From the NCBI RefSeq assembly GCF_001513975.1, contig NZ_KQ947988.1, forward strand, positions 580,129 to 644,128: DNA of 64,000 bases. Reading direction: 5' to 3'. The stretch is from Streptomyces curacoi. GTDB lineage: Bacteria > Actinomycetota > Actinomycetes > Streptomycetales > Streptomycetaceae. Every line of letters begins with the position of its first letter. Within the stretch, counting starts at the first letter, position 1. Positions 23,215 to 31,853 of the stretch are shown piece after piece. Below the pieces are notes generated by a model. The model had not been told where the DNA came from. It did not search any database and saw only the letters and a list, made by a program, of their open reading frames with translations. A program made the translations under genes and the position numbers.

Positions 23215-24423
23215 ATGACCGAACGCCCCAGCCCTTCGCCGGACGCCGCCCGGCCGTCCGACAGCGAGCAGCCGCCGCTGCCGCCCGCCCGTTTCGCCTA
23301 CGACCGGCACACCTGGAAGGAGATCGCGCACCTCCTGGCGAACCTTCCGTTGGCGCTGCTCGGCTTCGTCTACGTCGTGACGGTGCTGTCCACCGGTGCC
23401 TTTCTGACCCTGACGGTGATCGGGTTCCCGGTGCTCGCGGCCGGGCTGATGGGCGCCCGTCAGCTGGGCAAGCTGGAGCGGGCACGCGCGCGTGCGCTGC
23501 TCGGGGTGCGGGTGGACGAGCCGAGCCCACTGCCGCTGCGGGGCGGCAAGAACGGCTTCTTCCCGCAGCTGTGGCTGGCACTGAAGGACCCGGTCGGCTG
23601 GCGCACGGTCCTGTACGACTTCATCCGCCTGCCCTGGGGCATCCTCACCTTCGTCGTCACGCTGGTCTCGCTGTTCGTGCTGTGGCCGGTGCTGCCGTTC
23701 ATCGCGCGGGGCCTGGCCAACGCGGACCGGGCGATGGTGCGCGGCCTGCTGTCGCCCTCCGACGAGCTGGAGCGCCGTATCGCCGAGCTGGAGTCGGACC
23801 GGGGCGTCGTCGTCGACGCGGCCGCCGCCGATCTGCGCCGCATCGAGCGCGACCTGCACGACGGGGCGCAGGCCCGCCTGGTCAACCTGGCCATGGGGCT
23901 GGGCCTGGCCAAGGAGAAGCTCCTGGAGGATCCCGACTCGGCCGCCGCGATGGTCGCGGAGGCGCACGGCGAGGTGAAGCTCGCGCTGCAGGAACTGCGG
24001 GACCTGGCGCGCGGCATCCATCCGGCCGTCCTGACGGACCGCGGCCTGGACGCCGCCCTGTCGGCGGTCGCCTCGCGCTGCACGGTGCCGGTGAAGGTGA
24101 CCGTGGACCTGATGTCCAGACCGGCCGCGGCCATCGAGGGCATCGCCTATTTCACCGTGTCCGAGCTGCTGCAGAACGTCAGCAAGCACAGCGGGGCGAA
24201 GTCGGCGTCGGTCGAGGTGTGGCGGTCCGACGACCGGCTGCTCATCCAGGTGGGGGACGACGGCCGCGGCGGCGCGCGCCTCGACGGCGGTACGGGCCTG
24301 CGGGGGCTGGCCGACCGGCTGGACGCCGTGGACGGCCTGTTCGTCGTCGAGTCACCCCAGGGCGGCCCTACGACCGTGACGGCGGAGCTGCCCTGGCGGG
24401 ACCGCGTCCCCGGGCAGGGGTAG
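23215..24423 (+). CDS. Sensor histidine kinase, HisKA_3 type, first paralogue
   Basis: A 402-residue membrane sensor kinase. Residues 45-80 and 137-165 are hydrophobic and form the putative sensor domain. The phosphoacceptor is His215 in ERDLHDGAQARL, followed by an HATPase domain with an N box (SELLQNVSKHSG) and G boxes (VGDDGRGG, GTGLRGLADRL). ATG 23215 begins a normal hydrophilic N-terminus. The catalytic half is nearly identical in layout to the next gene. The LuxR-type regulator at 26353 is the only nearby partner. Confidence 0.92.
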   Translation: MTERPSPSPDAARPSDSEQPPLPPARFAYDRHTWKEIAHLLANLPLALLGFVYVVTVLSTGAFLTLTVIGFPVLAAGLMGARQLGKLERARARALLGVRVDEPSPLPLRGGKNGFFPQLWLALKDPVGWRTVLYDFIRLPWGILTFVVTLVSLFVLWPVLPFIARGLANADRAMVRGLLSPSDELERRIAELESDRGVVVDAAAADLRRIERDLHDGAQARLVNLAMGLGLAKEKLLEDPDSAAAMVAEAHGEVKLALQELRDLARGIHPAVLTDRGLDAALSAVASRCTVPVKVTVDLMSRPAAAIEGIAYFTVSELLQNVSKHSGAKSASVEVWRSDDRLLIQVGDDGRGGARLDGGTGLRGLADRLDAVDGLFVVESPQGGPTTVTAELPWRDRVPGQG

Positions 24424-24546
24424 GGAAAACCCCCCGTTCGAGACGCCGACGGCCTCCATGGTCCACAGGCCTGCGGTCGAGGAGGGTGGAGGTACGACGG
24501 CACAGCCCCGGCGGGGCTGACGGGACGAGGAGAACGGACGACGCCG

Positions 24547-25923
24547 ATGGCCACGGAGTACGGACAGGGCTACGGGAGCGGGCTCGGTTTCCCCGAGCGC
24601 GGCCCCGCGAGCGGCTTTCCCGAGCGCGGCGGCTCGCGACGGCACCGGCTGCCGGCCGGGCTGCGGGCGCCGTTCGAGGGACGCAGCTGGCGCGAGTTCG
24701 GGTATGTGCTGCTGGGCCTGCCGATCAGCATCCTGCTGTTCGTGTACGCCGTCACGATGGTGTCCCTGGGCGCGGGCCTGCTGGTGACCTTCCTGGGGAT
24801 CCCGGTGCTCGCGGCGGCCCTCGCCGGCTGCCGCGGCTTCGGCGCGATGGAACGGGCACGCGCGCGTGCGCTGCTGCACCTGGAGGTCGCCGACCCGGAG
24901 CCGCTGCGGATGCGCCGGAGCGGGTTCATGGCGTGGATGGGCGCCGTACTGAAGAGCGGGACATCGTGGCGGAGCCTGCTGTACGCGGTCCTGCACTTCC
25001 CGTGGGCGGTGTTCTCCTTCGTCGTCGCCGTGAACGTCTGGGCGTACGGCTGGGCGTTGGTGACGTATCCGCTGTGGTTCTGGGTGTTCCCGGTGTGGGC
25101 CGGTCAGGACGGCCTTCAGCTCTACGGCGACGAGACCCACCGCATCTACCTCGACAACCCCTTCGAGATCACGGTCACCGCGCTGGTCGGGCTCCTCTTC
25201 ACGTTGGCGACGCCCTGGATCGTGCGGGCGCTGACGATGGTGGACCGGCTGCTGGTGCACGGCCTGCTCGGGCCGTCCCGGCTGGCCACGCGTGTGGTGG
25301 AGCTGGAGTCCGACCGAGGTGTCGTGGTCGATACGGCCGCCGCCGATCTGCGGCGCATAGAGCGCGACCTGCACGACGGCGCGCAGGCCCGCCTGGTTGC
25401 CCTGGCCATGGATCTGGGCCTGGCGAAGGAGAAGCTGGCGGAGGACCCGCAGGCGGCAGCGCGCATGGTGGACGAGGCACACGGCGAGGTGAAGACGGCA
25501 CTGCAGGAGCTGCGGGATCTGGCGCGCGGCATCCATCCGGCGGTCCTGACCGACCGGGGGCTGGACGCGGCCCTGTCGGCGGTGGCCTCCCGGTGCGCGG
25601 TGCCGGTGGAGGTGCAGGTCGATCTGGAGGAGCGGCCGGTGCCGGCGATCGAGGGGATCGCGTACTTCACGGTGTCGGAGCTCCTGCAGAACATCAGCAA
25701 GCACTCGCGGGCCACCTGGGCGGCGGTGGATGTGTGGCGGGTGGAGAACCGGCTGATGCTGCAGGTGGTGGACAACGGGATCGGGGGCGCCGCTGTCTCC
25801 GGGGGGTCGGGGCTGACGGGGCTGGCGGAGCGGTTGGACGCGGTGGACGGGATTCTGGTGGTGGATTCACCGGTCGGGGGGCCTACTCGGGTCACGGCGG
25901 AGCTGCCCTGGCGGACGGTGTAG
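24547..25923 (+). CDS. Sensor histidine kinase, HisKA_3 type, second paralogue
   Basis: A 458-residue kinase with an N-terminal Gly/Phe-rich stretch, then hydrophobic segments at about residues 52-95, 150-183 and 205-230. His276 in ERDLHDGAQARL is the phosphoacceptor; the N box SELLQNISKHSR and G box GSGLTGLAERL are intact. The block ESDRGVVVD.AAADLRRIERDLHDGAQ is shared with the previous gene, so the two arose by tandem duplication, while their sensor halves have diverged. The two kinases may feed different signals to one regulator. Confidence 0.92.
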   Translation: MATEYGQGYGSGLGFPERGPASGFPERGGSRRHRLPAGLRAPFEGRSWREFGYVLLGLPISILLFVYAVTMVSLGAGLLVTFLGIPVLAAALAGCRGFGAMERARARALLHLEVADPEPLRMRRSGFMAWMGAVLKSGTSWRSLLYAVLHFPWAVFSFVVAVNVWAYGWALVTYPLWFWVFPVWAGQDGLQLYGDETHRIYLDNPFEITVTALVGLLFTLATPWIVRALTMVDRLLVHGLLGPSRLATRVVELESDRGVVVDTAAADLRRIERDLHDGAQARLVALAMDLGLAKEKLAEDPQAAARMVDEAHGEVKTALQELRDLARGIHPAVLTDRGLDAALSAVASRCAVPVEVQVDLEERPVPAIEGIAYFTVSELLQNISKHSRATWAAVDVWRVENRLMLQVVDNGIGGAAVSGGSGLTGLAERLDAVDGILVVDSPVGGPTRVTAELPWRTV

Positions 25924-26020
25924 GGGCTGTGTAGTTCGGGCTGCGCTATTCGGGGTGTGCCGTTCGGCCCGCTGCGGTGAGGATCCGGCTCCGGTTGATT
26001 CGGGGCCGGATTTCCGCTTG

Positions 26021-26168
26021 GCCGCAAGTACTCACTGCTGCCCGCAAGCATTTCCTGCTGCCCGCAAGCATTTCCTCCTGTCCGCACGCACTTCGGCTCT
26101 CCGCAAGCACTTCCTTGCTGTCAGCGAGTCCTGCTGCCCGCATGCACCGCCCGTTGTCCGTAAGCGCC
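26021..26168 (+). repeat. 20-nt tandem repeat array upstream of the response regulator
   Basis: About seven copies of a CCCGCAAGCATTTCCTGCTG-type unit in near-exact 20-nt phase. Copies at 26041-26060 and 26061-26080 differ at one position; those at 26021, 26081, 26101, 26137 and 26157 are more degenerate, and one near 26121 is shortened. Twenty is not a multiple of three, which argues against coding. It could be a regulator-binding array or a slipped-strand expansion. Confidence 0.75.
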
Positions 26169-26230
26169 CCCTGAACATGCGCCCCGGAACACGTCCTCAG
26201 TGCCCGCGCACTTCAACAGGGGCGGGCAGG

Positions 26231-26239
26231 TTATCCACA
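26231..26239 (+). promoter_or_regulatory. DnaA-box match TTATCCACA
   Basis: Exact match to the E. coli consensus DnaA box, 114 bp before the response regulator start. A single site outside oriC, so the function is uncertain. Confidence 0.4.
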
Positions 26240-26352
26240 GGCCCGGTAACGAAGAGCCGATCGCGGGATACTGAGGTCGCAAGGGACGACAGGGCCGGGG
26301 ATCGCTCGGCCGAATGCCAAGGTTCGGGGGGCCGAGGATCGTGAGGGACAGA

Positions 26353-27012
26353 GTGCGGGTGGTCATCGCCGAGGACTCGGTGCTGCTCAGGGAGGGGCTC
26401 ACCCGGCTGTTGACCGACCGTGGGCATGACGTCGTGGCGGGGGTCGGAGACGGCGACGCGCTGATCAAGACGATCACAGAGCTGGATGCCCAGGGCGAGC
26501 TGCCGGACGTGGTGGTCGCGGACGTACGGATGCCGCCGACGCACACCGACGAAGGGGTGCGAGCGGCCGTGCAGCTGCGGAAGGCACACCCGGGACTTGG
26601 GGTACTCGTACTGTCGCAGTACGTGGAGGAGCGGTACGCCACGGAGCTGCTGGCCGGGTCCAGCCGCGGAGTCGGCTATCTGCTCAAGGACCGGGTTGCG
26701 GAGGTTCGGGAGTTCGTGGACGCGGTCGTGCGGGTGGCCGAAGGAGGCACGGCCCTCGACCCGGAGGTGGTCGCGCAGCTGCTGGGCCGCAGCCGTAAGC
26801 AGGACGTGCTCGCGGGGCTCACCCCGCGGGAGCGGGAGGTCCTGGGGCTCATGGCCGAGGGGCGGACCAACTCGGCGATCGCCCGGCAGCTGGTGGTGAG
26901 CGACGGAGCCGTCGAGAAGCACGTCAGCAACATCTTCCTGAAGCTCGGGCTGTCGCAGAGCGACGGGGATCACCGACGTGTTCTGGCGGTCCTCACCTAT
27001 CTGAACTCCTGA
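26353..27012 (+). CDS. LuxR/NarL-type response regulator
   Basis: A 219-residue regulator. The receiver domain starts VRVVIAEDSVLLREGL and has its phosphoacceptor at Asp57 in VVVADVRMPP; the Lys of YLLKDRV is also present. The C-terminal HTH reads LTPREREVLGLMAEGRTNSAIA. It probably partners the two HisKA_3 kinases upstream. The GTG at 26353 is preferred because of GAGGGA four bases before it; GTG 26341 is an alternative. It is followed 210 bp later by korAB, a possible target. Confidence 0.9.
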   Translation: MRVVIAEDSVLLREGLTRLLTDRGHDVVAGVGDGDALIKTITELDAQGELPDVVVADVRMPPTHTDEGVRAAVQLRKAHPGLGVLVLSQYVEERYATELLAGSSRGVGYLLKDRVAEVREFVDAVVRVAEGGTALDPEVVAQLLGRSRKQDVLAGLTPREREVLGLMAEGRTNSAIARQLVVSDGAVEKHVSNIFLKLGLSQSDGDHRRVLAVLTYLNS

Positions 27013-27222
27013 CGGCCAGAACCAGGGAACGAGCGGGGAGCGTCTTTAGCAAGCGCCGGGGGGCGTGTAGATCATGACAAGTCAGGGTGGCGAAGCGTCT
27101 CAAAATCATGTCCGTCATGCGAATGGCCCCGGGAGGGCGACCTTTGCGGACGTAGGGTTGATCCTGGGAAGGCTTGCGGGAAGGCCATGCCCAGACAGCC
27201 GCCTCGAGGGAGGTCCAGTTCA

Positions 27223-29151
27223 GTGACCAGCCAGGTCAGTAGCCCAGCGGAGCAGGCCGACGAAGCCGTCGTGGGAGAGCAGCGCAAACCGGCAGGGACG
27301 AAGGACGTCCGCCGGCTGGACCGGGTGATCATTCGTTTCGCGGGGGACTCGGGCGACGGTATGCAGCTCACCGGCGACCGCTTCACCTCGGAAACGGCGT
27401 CCTTCGGCAACGACCTGTCGACGCTGCCGAACTTCCCGGCCGAGATCCGGGCCCCCGCCGGCACCCTGCCGGGCGTGTCCTCCTTCCAGCTGCACTTCGC
27501 CGACCACGACATCCTGACTCCGGGCGACGCGCCGAACGTGCTGGTCGCGATGAACCCGGCCGCTCTGAAGGCGAACATCGGCGATCTGCCGCGCGGCGCG
27601 GAGATCATCGTCAACACGGACGAGTTCACCAAACGAGCGATGCAGAAGGTGGGCTACGAGACCTCGCCGCTGGACGACGGGTCGCTCGACGGTTACAGCC
27701 TCCACCCGGTGCCGTTGACGACACTGACCGTCGAGGCGCTGAAGGAGTTCGACCTCACCCGCAAGGAGGCCGAACGCAGCAAGAACATGTTCGCGCTGGG
27801 CCTGCTGAGCTGGATGTACCACCGCCCGACCGAGGGCACCGAGAAGTTCCTGAAGTCGAAGTTCGCCAAGAAGCCCGACATCGCGGCCGCCAACATCGCC
27901 GCCTTCCGCGCGGGCTGGAACTTCGGCGAGACGACCGAGGACTTCGCCGTCTCCTACGAGATCGCCCCGGCCACCACGGCCTTCCCGGTCGGCACCTACC
28001 GGAACATCTCCGGGAACCTCGCCCTGTCCTACGGACTGGTCGCCGCGTCCCGCCAGGCGGACCTGCCGCTGTTCCTGGGCTCGTACCCGATCACCCCGGC
28101 CTCGGACATCCTGCACGAGCTGAGCAAGCACAAGAACTTCGGCGTACGGACGTTCCAGGCCGAGGACGAGATCGCCGGCATCGGCGCGGCGCTGGGCGCG
28201 GCCTTCGGCGGCTCGCTGGCGGTGACCACGACCTCCGGCCCCGGTGTGGCGCTGAAGTCGGAGACCATCGGGCTCGCGGTCTCCCTGGAGCTGCCGCTGC
28301 TGATCGTCGACATCCAGCGCGGCGGCCCGTCGACCGGTCTGCCGACCAAGACCGAGCAGGCGGACCTGTTGCAGGCGATGTTCGGCCGCAACGGCGAGGC
28401 GCCGGTCCCGGTGATCGCCCCGCGCACCCCGGCCGACTGCTTCGACGCGGCCCTGGAGGCGGCGCGGATCGCGCTGACGTACCGCACGCCGGTGATGCTG
28501 CTGTCGGACGGCTATCTGGCCAACGGCTCCGAGCCCTGGCGGATCCCGGAGCTGGACGAGCTGCCGGATCTGACCGTGCAGTTCGCGCAGGGGCCGAACC
28601 ACACCCTGGAGGACGGCAGCGAGGTCTTCTGGCCGTACAAGCGGGACCCGCAGACCCTCGCCCGGCCATGGGCGATCCCGGGCACGCCGGGCCTGGAGCA
28701 CCGCATCGGCGGCATCGAGAAGGAGGACGGCACGGGCAACATCTCCTACGCCCCGGCCAACCACGACTTCATGGTCCGCACGCGCCAGGCCAAGATCGAC
28801 GGCATCGAGGTGCCGGACCTGGAGGTCGACGACCCGCACGAGGCGAAGACGCTGGTGCTGGGCTGGGGGTCGACGTACGGCCCGATCACCGCCGCGGTCC
28901 GCCGCCTGCGCAGTGCCGGCGAGTCCATCGCGCAGGCGCATCTGCGCCACCTGAACCCGTTCCCGCGCAACCTGGGCGTGGTACTCGGACGCTACGAGAA
29001 GGTGGTGATCCCCGAGATGAACCTCGGGCAGCTCGCCACTCTGGTCCGGGCGAAGTACCTGGTGGACGCCCACTCGTACAACCAGGTCAACGGCATGCCG
29101 TTCAAGGCCGAACAGCTCGCCAAGGCGCTCAAGGAGGCCATCGATGGCTGA
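27223..29151 (+). CDS. korA: 2-oxoacid:acceptor (2-oxoglutarate:ferredoxin) oxidoreductase, alpha subunit
   Basis: A 642-residue fused gamma-alpha subunit. The N-terminal gamma domain (residues 30-210) has IIRFAGDSGDGMQLTGDRF and the alpha domain starts near residue 255 with GNLALSYGLVAA and LGSYPITPASDILHEL. With KorB it decarboxylates a 2-oxoacid, usually 2-oxoglutarate, to the acyl-CoA and reduces ferredoxin. GTG 27223 is chosen because of a strong GAGGGAGGT site about 8 nt upstream. It overlaps korB by 8 nt. Substrate preference cannot be read from the sequence with certainty. Confidence 0.92.
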   Translation: MTSQVSSPAEQADEAVVGEQRKPAGTKDVRRLDRVIIRFAGDSGDGMQLTGDRFTSETASFGNDLSTLPNFPAEIRAPAGTLPGVSSFQLHFADHDILTPGDAPNVLVAMNPAALKANIGDLPRGAEIIVNTDEFTKRAMQKVGYETSPLDDGSLDGYSLHPVPLTTLTVEALKEFDLTRKEAERSKNMFALGLLSWMYHRPTEGTEKFLKSKFAKKPDIAAANIAAFRAGWNFGETTEDFAVSYEIAPATTAFPVGTYRNISGNLALSYGLVAASRQADLPLFLGSYPITPASDILHELSKHKNFGVRTFQAEDEIAGIGAALGAAFGGSLAVTTTSGPGVALKSETIGLAVSLELPLLIVDIQRGGPSTGLPTKTEQADLLQAMFGRNGEAPVPVIAPRTPADCFDAALEAARIALTYRTPVMLLSDGYLANGSEPWRIPELDELPDLTVQFAQGPNHTLEDGSEVFWPYKRDPQTLARPWAIPGTPGLEHRIGGIEKEDGTGNISYAPANHDFMVRTRQAKIDGIEVPDLEVDDPHEAKTLVLGWGSTYGPITAAVRRLRSAGESIAQAHLRHLNPFPRNLGVVLGRYEKVVIPEMNLGQLATLVRAKYLVDAHSYNQVNGMPFKAEQLAKALKEAIDG

Positions 29152-30223
29152 GACGTCCACGGAAGGCACGGGCACGATCGAGGCACTCTCGCTCGTCCCC
29201 AAGGCCGAGGCACGCCAGTCCATGAAGGACTTCAAGTCCGATCAGGAAGTGCGCTGGTGCCCCGGCTGCGGTGACTACGCGATCCTGGCCGCGGTCCAGG
29301 GCTTCATGCCGGAGCTGGGACTGGCCAGGGAGAACATCGTCTTCGTCTCTGGCATCGGCTGTTCGTCGCGCTTCCCGTACTACATGAACACGTACGGCAT
29401 GCACTCCATCCACGGCCGCGCGCCCGCGATCGCGACGGGCCTCGCCACGTCGCGGCGGGACCTGAGCGTGTGGGTGGTCACGGGCGACGGTGACGCGCTG
29501 TCGATCGGCGGCAACCACCTGATCCACGCCCTGCGCCGTAACGTCAACCTCAAGATCCTGCTGTTCAACAACCGGATCTACGGCCTGACGAAGGGCCAGT
29601 ACTCGCCCACCTCCGAGGTCGGCAAGATCACCAAGTCGACGCCGATGGGCTCGCTGGACGCGCCCTTCAACCCGGTGTCGCTGGCGATCGGCGCGGAGGC
29701 GTCCTTCGTGGCGCGCACGGTGGACTCCGACCGCAAGCACCTCACGCAGGTGCTGCGCGAGGCGGCTGCCCACCGGGGTACGGCGCTGATCGAGATCTAC
29801 CAGAACTGCAACATCTTCAACGACGGCGCCTTCGATGTCCTCAAGGACAAGCAGCAGGCCGAGGAGGCGGTGATCCGCCTGGAGCACGGGCAGCCGATCC
29901 GCTTCGGCGCCGACGGTGCGCGCGGGGTGGTCCGCGATCCGCAGACCGGCGACCTGAAGGTCGTCACTGTGACGCCGGAGAACGAGGCGCAGGTCCTGGT
30001 CCACGACGCCCACTCCGCGTCCGCGACCACGGCCTTCGCGCTGTCCCGCCTGGCCGACCCGGACACCCTGCACCACACCCCGATCGGTGTGTTCCGCTCG
30101 GTGGACCGTCCGGTGTACGACACCCAGATGGCCGACCAGCTGGACGCGGCGATCGAGCAGAACGGCAAGGGGGATCTGGCGGCGCTGCTGGCCGGTGGGG
30201 ACACCTGGACGGTGGTGGGCTGA
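29144..30223 (+). CDS. korB: 2-oxoacid:acceptor (2-oxoglutarate:ferredoxin) oxidoreductase, beta subunit
   Basis: A 359-residue thiamine-diphosphate subunit. It shows RWCPGCGDYAIL near residue 37, GIGCSSRFPYY, the TPP motif VTGDGDALSIGGNH with later NNRIYGLTKGQ, and IYQNCNIFND. These supply four cysteines in the spacing used to hold the single [4Fe-4S] cluster of this enzyme class. Overlap with korA means translational coupling. A terminator hairpin follows at 30245-30278. Reduced ferredoxin from this enzyme could feed the nuo cluster at 12700-22921. Confidence 0.93.
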   Translation: MAETSTEGTGTIEALSLVPKAEARQSMKDFKSDQEVRWCPGCGDYAILAAVQGFMPELGLARENIVFVSGIGCSSRFPYYMNTYGMHSIHGRAPAIATGLATSRRDLSVWVVTGDGDALSIGGNHLIHALRRNVNLKILLFNNRIYGLTKGQYSPTSEVGKITKSTPMGSLDAPFNPVSLAIGAEASFVARTVDSDRKHLTQVLREAAAHRGTALIEIYQNCNIFNDGAFDVLKDKQQAEEAVIRLEHGQPIRFGADGARGVVRDPQTGDLKVVTVTPENEAQVLVHDAHSASATTAFALSRLADPDTLHHTPIGVFRSVDRPVYDTQMADQLDAAIEQNGKGDLAALLAGGDTWTVVG

Positions 30224-30244
30224 CCGGCGGTTCGACGACCGAGT

Positions 30245-30278
30245 GAGGGCCTGGGTGTCGTACGGCACCCAGGCCCTC
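30245..30278 (+). terminator. Terminator hairpin after korB
   Basis: Perfect 13-bp stem GAGGGCCTGGGTG (30245-30257) with its complement (30266-30278), 8-nt loop. Confidence 0.8.
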
Positions 30279-30375
30279 GGCGTCGGTGTCGGCGTTGGCC
30301 TTGGCGGTTGCTTTGGCGTTGGCGTTGGGGAGCGTCAGGACGAGCACACGGTCAGGTTCCGCCCCGGCGCCTCCG

Positions 30376-30774
30376 TCAGGATCCGCTCCGGCGCGCGTCG
30401 TACGTCTCCCGCGCCTTCTGCACCTCCCCCATCCGCCGCTCGGTCCACATCGCCAGCCCCCGCACCTGTTCCGCCGCCTCGCGGCCCAGGTCGGTCAGGG
30501 AGTAGTCGACCCTCGGGGGGATCACCGGCTTGGCGTCGCGGTGGACGAGGCCGTCGCGTTCCAGGGTCTGGAGGGTCTGGGTCAGCATCTTCTCGCTGAC
30601 CCGGCCGATCGCCCGGCGCAGTTCGCTGAAGCGGTAGGGGCGTTCCAGGAGCTCGATCAGGACCAGGACGCCCCAGCGGCTGGTGACGTGCTCCAGGACC
30701 ATGCGGTACGGGCACATCGCCTCGCCGGTGTCGTACGTGCTCGTCTTCGCGCCTGCCTCGGTACTTACTGCCAC
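30376..30774 (-). CDS. HxlR-family winged-helix regulator
   Basis: A 132-residue MarR-like repressor of the HxlR group. The conserved cysteine lies at residue 21 in EAMCPYRMVLEHV, followed by the DNA-binding SRWGVLVLIELLERPYRFSELRRAIGRVS segment. Members such as YodB and HypR sense electrophiles or disulfide stress through this cysteine. It is divergent from qorB, the same layout as E. coli ytfH/qorB. The shared 87-bp gap holds an inverted repeat AGTACC-N13-GGTACT, a likely operator for both genes. Confidence 0.9.
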   Translation of the reverse strand: MAVSTEAGAKTSTYDTGEAMCPYRMVLEHVTSRWGVLVLIELLERPYRFSELRRAIGRVSEKMLTQTLQTLERDGLVHRDAKPVIPPRVDYSLTDLGREAAEQVRGLAMWTERRMGEVQKARETYDARRSGS

Positions 30775-30777
30775 ACC

Positions 30778-30802
30778 AGTACCTTACTTCAAAGTGGGTA
30801 CT
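30778..30802 (+). promoter_or_regulatory. Candidate HxlR operator between hxlR-like gene and qorB
   Basis: Inverted repeat AGTACC (30778-30783) and GGTACT (30797-30802), 13-bp spacer, in the divergent promoter region. TACT/AGTA half-sites are typical for characterised HxlR proteins. Confidence 0.5.
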
Positions 30803-30861
30803 TTCGAACAGTTAGCGCACCTCCTAGGGTTAGTGCCAACGCACCCCACAAGGAGTTACGC

Positions 30862-31716
30862 ATGAGCATCGTCGTCACCGGAGCCACCGGACACCTGGGC
30901 CGCCACGTCATCGAGCAGCTGCTGGAGAAGGTTCCGGCCGACCAGGTCACCGCAGTCGTCCGCACCCCCGAGAAGGCCGCCGACCTCGCCGAGCGCGGCG
31001 TGAAGATCGCCGTCGCCGACTACAGCGCGCCAGAGACCTTCGACGGACTGTTCGCGGCCGGCGACAAGGTGCTGCTCATATCCGGCAGCGAGGTCGGCAA
31101 CGACCGCGTCGGCCAGCACCAGGTCGTCATCGACGCCGCCAAGGCCGCCGGTGTCGCACTGCTCGCCTACACCAGCGCCCCCGGCAGCCTGACGGCCGCC
31201 CTCGCCGACGACCACCGGGGCACCGAGAAGGTGCTCCTGGAGTCGGGCCTGCCGCACACGCTGCTGCGCAACGGCTGGTACCACGAGAACTACACCGAGA
31301 ACCTCGCCCTGGTCCTCCAGTACAACGCGGTCACCCACGCTGCCGGCGAGGGCCGTCTCTCCTCCGCCGCGCGCGCCGACTACGCGGCCGCCGCCGTCGC
31401 CGTACTGACCGGCGAGGGGCACGAGAACCAGACGTACGAGCTGGGCGGCGACGTGGCCTGGAGCTTCGCCGAGTACGCCGCCGAGCTGAGCCGGCAGACC
31501 GGCAGGGAGATCGCCAACAACGCGGTCTCCGTCGAGGCCTTCACCGGCATCCTGACCGGCGCGGGGATGCCCGAGCCGTTCGCCGCGATCCTTGCCGGTG
31601 TGGACGCCTCCATCGAGAAGGGCGAGCTGGTCGTCGACAGCGGGGACCTGTCCCGCCTGGCCGGCCGCCCGACCACTCCGCTCGCCGAGGCGATCTCGGC
31701 CGCTCTCAAGGGCTGA
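30862..31716 (+). CDS. NAD(P)H:quinone oxidoreductase, QorB type
   Basis: A 284-residue SDR-like protein. It opens with the NADPH motif IVVTGATGHLGRHVIEQL and has the QOR2-type segments VRTPEKAADLAERGV, LLISGSEVG and LLRNGWYHENYTEN. Homologues reduce quinones by two electrons and so limit redox cycling. An AAGGAG site precedes ATG 30862; the longer frame upstream covers the antisense HxlR gene and is not real. Regulation by the divergent HxlR protein is likely. Confidence 0.9.
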   Translation: MSIVVTGATGHLGRHVIEQLLEKVPADQVTAVVRTPEKAADLAERGVKIAVADYSAPETFDGLFAAGDKVLLISGSEVGNDRVGQHQVVIDAAKAAGVALLAYTSAPGSLTAALADDHRGTEKVLLESGLPHTLLRNGWYHENYTENLALVLQYNAVTHAAGEGRLSSAARADYAAAAVAVLTGEGHENQTYELGGDVAWSFAEYAAELSRQTGREIANNAVSVEAFTGILTGAGMPEPFAAILAGVDASIEKGELVVDSGDLSRLAGRPTTPLAEAISAALKG

Positions 31717-31853
31717 ATCCCCCTTCCCCACGGGGCCCACTCCGCCTGTCATGACCGTATGGCGATACGGGCATGACAGGCGGGGGCATTCGGCGTTACC
31801 TTCGTGCGGGCCGTCGTATGAGCGCGGCCGGGCAAGGGCATGAAGGAGGGGCC

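Larger units (their letters stand above)
25924..26352. other. 429-bp intergenic region ahead of the response regulator
   Basis: No gene is supported. It contains the 20-nt tandem repeat array (26021-26168) and a DnaA-box match (26231-26239). Confidence 0.6.

Noticed and set aside
26021..26168. The 20-nt repeats as a CRISPR array
   Set aside because: The units are adjacent with no unique spacers, and no cas genes are present in the window.
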